Assembly: GCA_016722705.1 (NCBI GenBank)
Contig: JADKGN010000004.1
Span: forward strand, 992,001-1,056,000
DNA length: 64,000 nucleotides
Source: Candidatus Dechloromonas phosphoritropha
Lineage (GTDB): Bacteria > Pseudomonadota > Gammaproteobacteria > Burkholderiales > Rhodocyclaceae
Reading direction: 5' to 3'
A program made the position numbers and the translations under genes. Below the pieces are notes generated by a model. That model saw only the letters and a program-made list of their open reading frames with translations, did not search any database and was not told the DNA's origin. Below are positions 60,449 through 64,000 of the stretch, one piece after another (the stretch's first letter is position 1; every line of letters starts with the position of its first letter).

Positions 60449-60919
60449 TTAGAAGCGGAAGTGGGCAAAAGCCTTGTTGGCCTCGGCCATACGGTGCACT
60501 TCATCACGCTTCTTGACGGCACCACCGCGGCTCTCGGCCGCTTCCATCATCTCGGCGGCCAGACGTTGGCCCATTGACTTCTCGGAGCGCTTGCGGGCCG
60601 ACTCACGCAACCAGCGCATGGCGAGTGCCGCACGACGGGCGGGACGCACCTCGACCGGCACTTGATAGTTGGCGCCGCCGACCCTGCGGGACTTGACCTC
60701 GACCATTGGCTTCACGTTGCCCATAGCGGACATGAAGACCTCCAGCGGATCCTTGCCGCCCTTAGCGGAAATGATGTCGAACGCACCATAAACGATGCGC
60801 TCGGCAACCGACTTCTTGCCGCTCTGCATGATGGCGTTGATGAACTTGGAGACTTCGACATTGCCGAACTTGGGATCCGGCAGAATGTCGCGCTTGGGTA
60901 CTTCACGACGACGGGGCAT
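60449..60919 (-). CDS. rpsG: 30S ribosomal protein S7
   Basis: A 156-residue S7: 'MPRRREVPKRDILPDPKFGNVEVSKFINAIMQSGKKSVAERIVYGAFD'. Nucleates the 30S head; in E. coli it also represses the str operon translationally. 106 bp separate it from rpsL. Confidence 0.98.
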   Translation of the reverse strand: MPRRREVPKRDILPDPKFGNVEVSKFINAIMQSGKKSVAERIVYGAFDIISAKGGKDPLEVFMSAMGNVKPMVEVKSRRVGGANYQVPVEVRPARRAALAMRWLRESARKRSEKSMGQRLAAEMMEAAESRGGAVKKRDEVHRMAEANKAFAHFRF

Positions 60920-61025
60920 GCTTACCTCACTTGATTACCATTCAGTCGAAAAGCCGGGATTGGCGTAGCCCACCCGGCCCTCACGGCCACCCATAGGAGT
61001 GACCACTTACTCAAGCCACAAAAAA

Positions 61026-61403
61026 TCAGGCGGCCTTCGGACGCTTGGCCCCGTATTTGGACCGGGACTGCTTGCGATTCTTGACGCCCTGCGTATCAAG
61101 GGAGCCACGTACAGTGTGATAGCGGACGCCCGGTAGGTCCTTGACACGGCCACCACGAATCAGAACGACGGAGTGTTCCTGCAGATTGTGGCCTTCACCG
61201 CCAATATAGGAGATGACTTCGAAGCCGTTCGTCAAACGAACCTTGCAGACCTTGCGCAAGGCTGAGTTCGGCTTCTTCGGGGTGGTAGTGTAGACGCGGG
61301 TACACACTCCACGCTTTTGTGGACAGCGCCCCAGAGCAGGGACCTTGCTGCTGGTGACCTCGGCGAGACGTGGCTTGCGCACCAACTGGTTGATGGTCGG
61401 CAT
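61026..61403 (-). CDS. rpsL: 30S ribosomal protein S12
   Basis: A 125-residue S12 starting MPTINQLVRKPR at 61403. The streptomycin-relevant lysines K43 (TPKKPNSALRK) and K88 (GGRVKDLPG) are both wild type, so no target-based resistance is encoded here. First gene of the str operon behind a near-consensus promoter. Confidence 0.98.
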   Translation of the reverse strand: MPTINQLVRKPRLAEVTSSKVPALGRCPQKRGVCTRVYTTTPKKPNSALRKVCKVRLTNGFEVISYIGGEGHNLQEHSVVLIRGGRVKDLPGVRYHTVRGSLDTQGVKNRKQSRSKYGAKRPKAA

Positions 61404-61508
61404 ATAAGACTTCCTTCGGCGGCCGGGCCCCAAAATACTTGGCACACGACGGCAATTTTGTTATCCAAGACAGGAGCATTGATTAGCCCCTACCGACAAA
61501 AACCGAGG

Positions 61509-61537
61509 ATTCTATGGTCGATCCCCCCCAATGTCAA
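61509..61537 (-). promoter_or_regulatory. str-operon promoter
   Basis: Minus strand perfect TTGACA (61537-61532), 17-bp spacer, TAGAAT (61514-61509). Lies in the 157-bp gap between rpoC and rpsL, about 100 bp before the start codon. Confidence 0.7.
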
Positions 61538-61560
61538 CGTTACCGGGGGAGTGCCCATCC

Positions 61561-64000
61561 TCAGGACGACTGGCCGGCTTCCAGAAGATCCAATTCACCA
61601 ACTGCCGCCTCCAGACCCTGACCGCCAGCGAGATCCTCGCCCGCCAACTGCGCCTTGCGGCTGCGGTGGTAGGCCAGACCGGTGCCGGAGGGTATGAGAC
61701 GCCCGACGATGACATTTTCCTTGAGCCCGCGCAGTTCGTCGCGCTTACCCATGATTGCGGCTTCGGTCAGAACGCGGGTGGTTTCCTGGAAAGAGGCCGC
61801 AGAGATGAAGGAATCGGTTGACAAGGATGCCTTCGTAATCCCCAGTAGCATGTGATCAAAGATTGCCGGCAACCTGCCTTCGGCAAGTACCCGGTCGTTT
61901 TCGGCAAGCAGTTCGGCGCGTTCCACTTGCTCGGACTTGATAAAGCGTGTGTCACCCGGGTCGACAATGGCCACTCGACGCAACATCTGGCGGACGATCA
62001 CTTCGATATGCTTGTCGTTGATCTTCACACCCTGCAGGCGGTAGACGTCCTGGACCTCGTCAGTGATGTAACGGGCCAGTTCCTCGACACCCTGGAGACG
62101 CAGGATGTCGTGGGGATCAGGCAAGCCTTCGACGATTTTCTCGCCCTTGTTCACCACCTGGCCGTCGTGCACCAGCACGTGCTTATCCTTTGAAATCAGG
62201 AACTCGTGGGCCTTGCCATCGACATCAGTAATTACCAGACGCTGCTTGCCCTTGGTGTCCTTGCCGAAGCCGATCGTGCCGGTCACCTCGGCCAGCATTG
62301 ATGGATCCTTCGGGGTGCGCGCCTCGAACAGTTCGGCAACACGGGGCAGGCCACCGGTAATATCACGGGTCTTTGCAGATTCCTGCGGCATGCGTGCCAA
62401 GACATCGCCAACGCCAACCTTTTGTCCGTTGAGGACCGAGATAATGGAACCAACCTGGAAGGCGATGGAAACATGAAGGTCGCTACCGGCGATCCTCACC
62501 TCCTGAGCGCTATCGTCAAGGAGCTTGACAACCGGGCGCACCCCCTTAATCGCCGCCCTTCCGCCGCGCTTGTGGTCGATGACCACCAAGGTCGATAGGC
62601 CGGTCACATCGTCAAACTGCTTGGCCACGGTGACGCCTTCTTCAACGTTCTCGAAGCGAACTGTGCCAGCGTATTCAGTGACGATCGGGCGGGTGTGGGG
62701 ATCCCAGGTTGCCAGCTTCGTTCCCGGCTTGACCGACTTGCCGTCATCGACGGACAACATCGCTCCGTAGGGAACCTTGTGACGCTCGCGCTCGCGGCCA
62801 TGATCGTCGGTGACGAGCACTTCACCGGAACGTGAAATCACCACCTTCTCACCCTTGGCGCTGGTAACGTAGCGCATTGTTGCGGTAAACCTCACCGTGC
62901 CGGCGGATTTTGCCTCAACCTGCGAGGCCACCGCCGCCCGCGACGCGGCGCCACCCACGTGGAAGGTACGCATGGTGAGCTGGGTACCCGGCTCGCCGAT
63001 CGACTGGGCGGCAATGACGCCGATCGATTCACCGGCGTTGACCATGCTGCCACGACCCAGATCGCGACCGTAGCACTTGGCGCATAGCCCATAGCGCGTT
63101 TCGCAGGTCAGCGGGGTACGAACCCTGACCTCATCGATGCCCAGTTTGTCGATCAGGTCCACCAGATCCTCGTCGAGCATGGTGCCAGCGAAGATCACGG
63201 TTTCCTGGGTTTCTGGATCAACCAGGTCTTCACCGGTCACCCGACCGAGAACGCGCTCACGTAGCGGCTCGATTACCTCGCCTCCTTCGACCAGTGCCTT
63301 GACGGCATAGCCGTTCGCGGTCCCGCAATCGTCTTCCGTGATGACGAGATCCTGGGTCACGTCTACTAGACGGCGCGTCAGGTAGCCTGAATTCGCGGTC
63401 TTTAGTGCCGTATCGGCCAGACCCTTGCGCGCGCCATGGGTCGAAATGAAGTACTGGAGAACGTTCAGGCCTTCGCGGAAGTTCGTCGTGATCGGCGTTT
63501 CAATTATCGAGCCATCCGGCTTCGCCATCAGGCCGCGCATGCCGGCCAACTGACGAATCTGGGCAGCGGAACCGCGGGCTCCCGAGTCGGCCATCATGAA
63601 GATGGAGTTAAACGAGTCCTGCTTGACCTTCTTGCCATGACGATCGATGGTTTCTTCGTGACCGAGTTCCTCCATCATGACCTTGGCTACTTGATCACCG
63701 GTACGGCCCCAGATGTCGACTACTTTATTGTAGCGTTCACCCTGGGTTACCAGACCGTTGGTGTACTGGGTCTCGATCTCCTTGACCTCTGACTCCGCCG
63801 CGGCGATGATCTCGTGCTTCTTGGCCGGAACGCGCATATCGTCGGAGCAGAAGGAGATCCCGGCACGCGTCGCCAGCGCATAGCCGTTCTGCATCAGCTT
63901 GTCGGCAAAGATGACAGTCTCCTTGAGACCGCAACGGCGGAACGACTCATCGATCAGCTTGGAGATTTCCTTTTTCTTCAGGGCGCGATCTATGAGCTTG
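61561..64000 (-). CDS. rpoC: RNA polymerase subunit beta' (C-terminal part, 5' end outside window)
   Basis: About 812 codons, open to the right edge; the full protein has about 1400. Present are the bridge-helix/trigger-loop region ('MADSGARGSAAQIRQLAGMRGLMAKPDG', 'TTNFREGLNVLQYFISTHGARKGLADTALKTANSGYLTRRL'), the second zinc site ('CETRYGLCAKCYGRD') and 'GESIGVIAAQSIGEPGTQLTMRTFHVGG'. The C-terminus 'SFQETTRVLTEAAIMGKRDELRGLKENVIVGRLIPSGTG' is standard. Upstream genes rplJL-rpoB would lie to the right. Confidence 0.98.
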   Translation of the reverse strand, partial: KLIDRALKKKEISKLIDESFRRCGLKETVIFADKLMQNGYALATRAGISFCSDDMRVPAKKHEIIAAAESEVKEIETQYTNGLVTQGERYNKVVDIWGRTGDQVAKVMMEELGHEETIDRHGKKVKQDSFNSIFMMADSGARGSAAQIRQLAGMRGLMAKPDGSIIETPITTNFREGLNVLQYFISTHGARKGLADTALKTANSGYLTRRLVDVTQDLVITEDDCGTANGYAVKALVEGGEVIEPLRERVLGRVTGEDLVDPETQETVIFAGTMLDEDLVDLIDKLGIDEVRVRTPLTCETRYGLCAKCYGRDLGRGSMVNAGESIGVIAAQSIGEPGTQLTMRTFHVGGAASRAAVASQVEAKSAGTVRFTATMRYVTSAKGEKVVISRSGEVLVTDDHGRERERHKVPYGAMLSVDDGKSVKPGTKLATWDPHTRPIVTEYAGTVRFENVEEGVTVAKQFDDVTGLSTLVVIDHKRGGRAAIKGVRPVVKLLDDSAQEVRIAGSDLHVSIAFQVGSIISVLNGQKVGVGDVLARMPQESAKTRDITGGLPRVAELFEARTPKDPSMLAEVTGTIGFGKDTKGKQRLVITDVDGKAHEFLISKDKHVLVHDGQVVNKGEKIVEGLPDPHDILRLQGVEELARYITDEVQDVYRLQGVKINDKHIEVIVRQMLRRVAIVDPGDTRFIKSEQVERAELLAENDRVLAEGRLPAIFDHMLLGITKASLSTDSFISAASFQETTRVLTEAAIMGKRDELRGLKENVIVGRLIPSGTGLAYHRSRKAQLAGEDLAGGQGLEAAVGELDLLEAGQSS

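Overview
The window looks like a chromosomal segment of a betaproteobacterium, most likely of the Rhodocyclales (Dechloromonas/Azonexus/Accumulibacter type). This is inferred from the str-S10-spc-alpha ribosomal gene order, the C-terminally extended S3, the zinc-type S4 and the flavour of the housekeeping proteins. No 16S gene is present to confirm it.

Layout. 1-9770: housekeeping genes (an N6-adenine DNA methyltransferase running off the left edge, a DUF924 gene coupled to glnS, crcB, an outer-membrane protein, a frameshifted multi-copy-type gene, a LysR regulator, two small unknown proteins, a TrhA/hemolysin-III membrane protein). 9771-18560: a genomic island of about 8.7 kb next to tRNA-Ala(CGC). 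It has a DUF4102-type tyrosine integrase, an AlpA-like regulator, small replication/regulation-type genes, and cargo of secreted and membrane proteins, one pair of which is split by an IS630 element. 18640-30260: a scrapyard of nested mobile elements (IS4, two inverted IS256 copies, an IS30 relic, an IS701-like relic) around an HsdS relic. Embedded in it are intact genes for a YghU-type glutathione enzyme, a divergent ADP-ribosylglycohydrolase-fold protein, a FUSC-type exporter, WrbA and a flavin-reductase-fold protein, plus a decayed AhpD-like gene. 30377-42982: an outer-membrane protein, a second IS4-type element, recG-ridA, a TPR protein, a FadL-type porin, a YciA thioesterase, an ATM1-type ABC exporter and a glutamate/aspartate ABC uptake operon. 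43035-64000, all on the minus strand: rpoC(partial)-rpsL-rpsG-fusA-tuf-rpsJ-rplC-D-W-B-rpsS-rplV-rpsC-rplP-rpmC-rpsQ | rplN-X-E-rpsN-H-rplF-R-rpsE-rpmD-rplO-secY-(infA relic)-rpmJ-rpsM-K-D-rpoA-rplQ.

Most notable observations. (1) The IS630 element landed exactly in an ATGA start-stop overlap between two island genes, and its own terminal repeat supplies a new in-frame start codon. (2) The infA copy in the spc/alpha operon is a pseudogene with three internal stop codons but no indel over about 62 codons. (3) A TATAAT box sits in the loop of the terminator separating the S10 and spc operons. (4) A promoter-plus-hairpin lies between rpsJ and rplC. (5) An ADP-ribosylglycohydrolase-fold protein lacks the usual aspartate clusters and sits next to yghU. 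(6) The two IS256 copies each have their own 8-bp target duplication, so they are independent insertions; one copy is inactivated by a single-base deletion. I found no CRISPR array and no clear multi-gene system that I could call new. The best candidate for something undescribed is the divergent secreted/membrane cargo module of the tRNA-Ala island (14195-18230).
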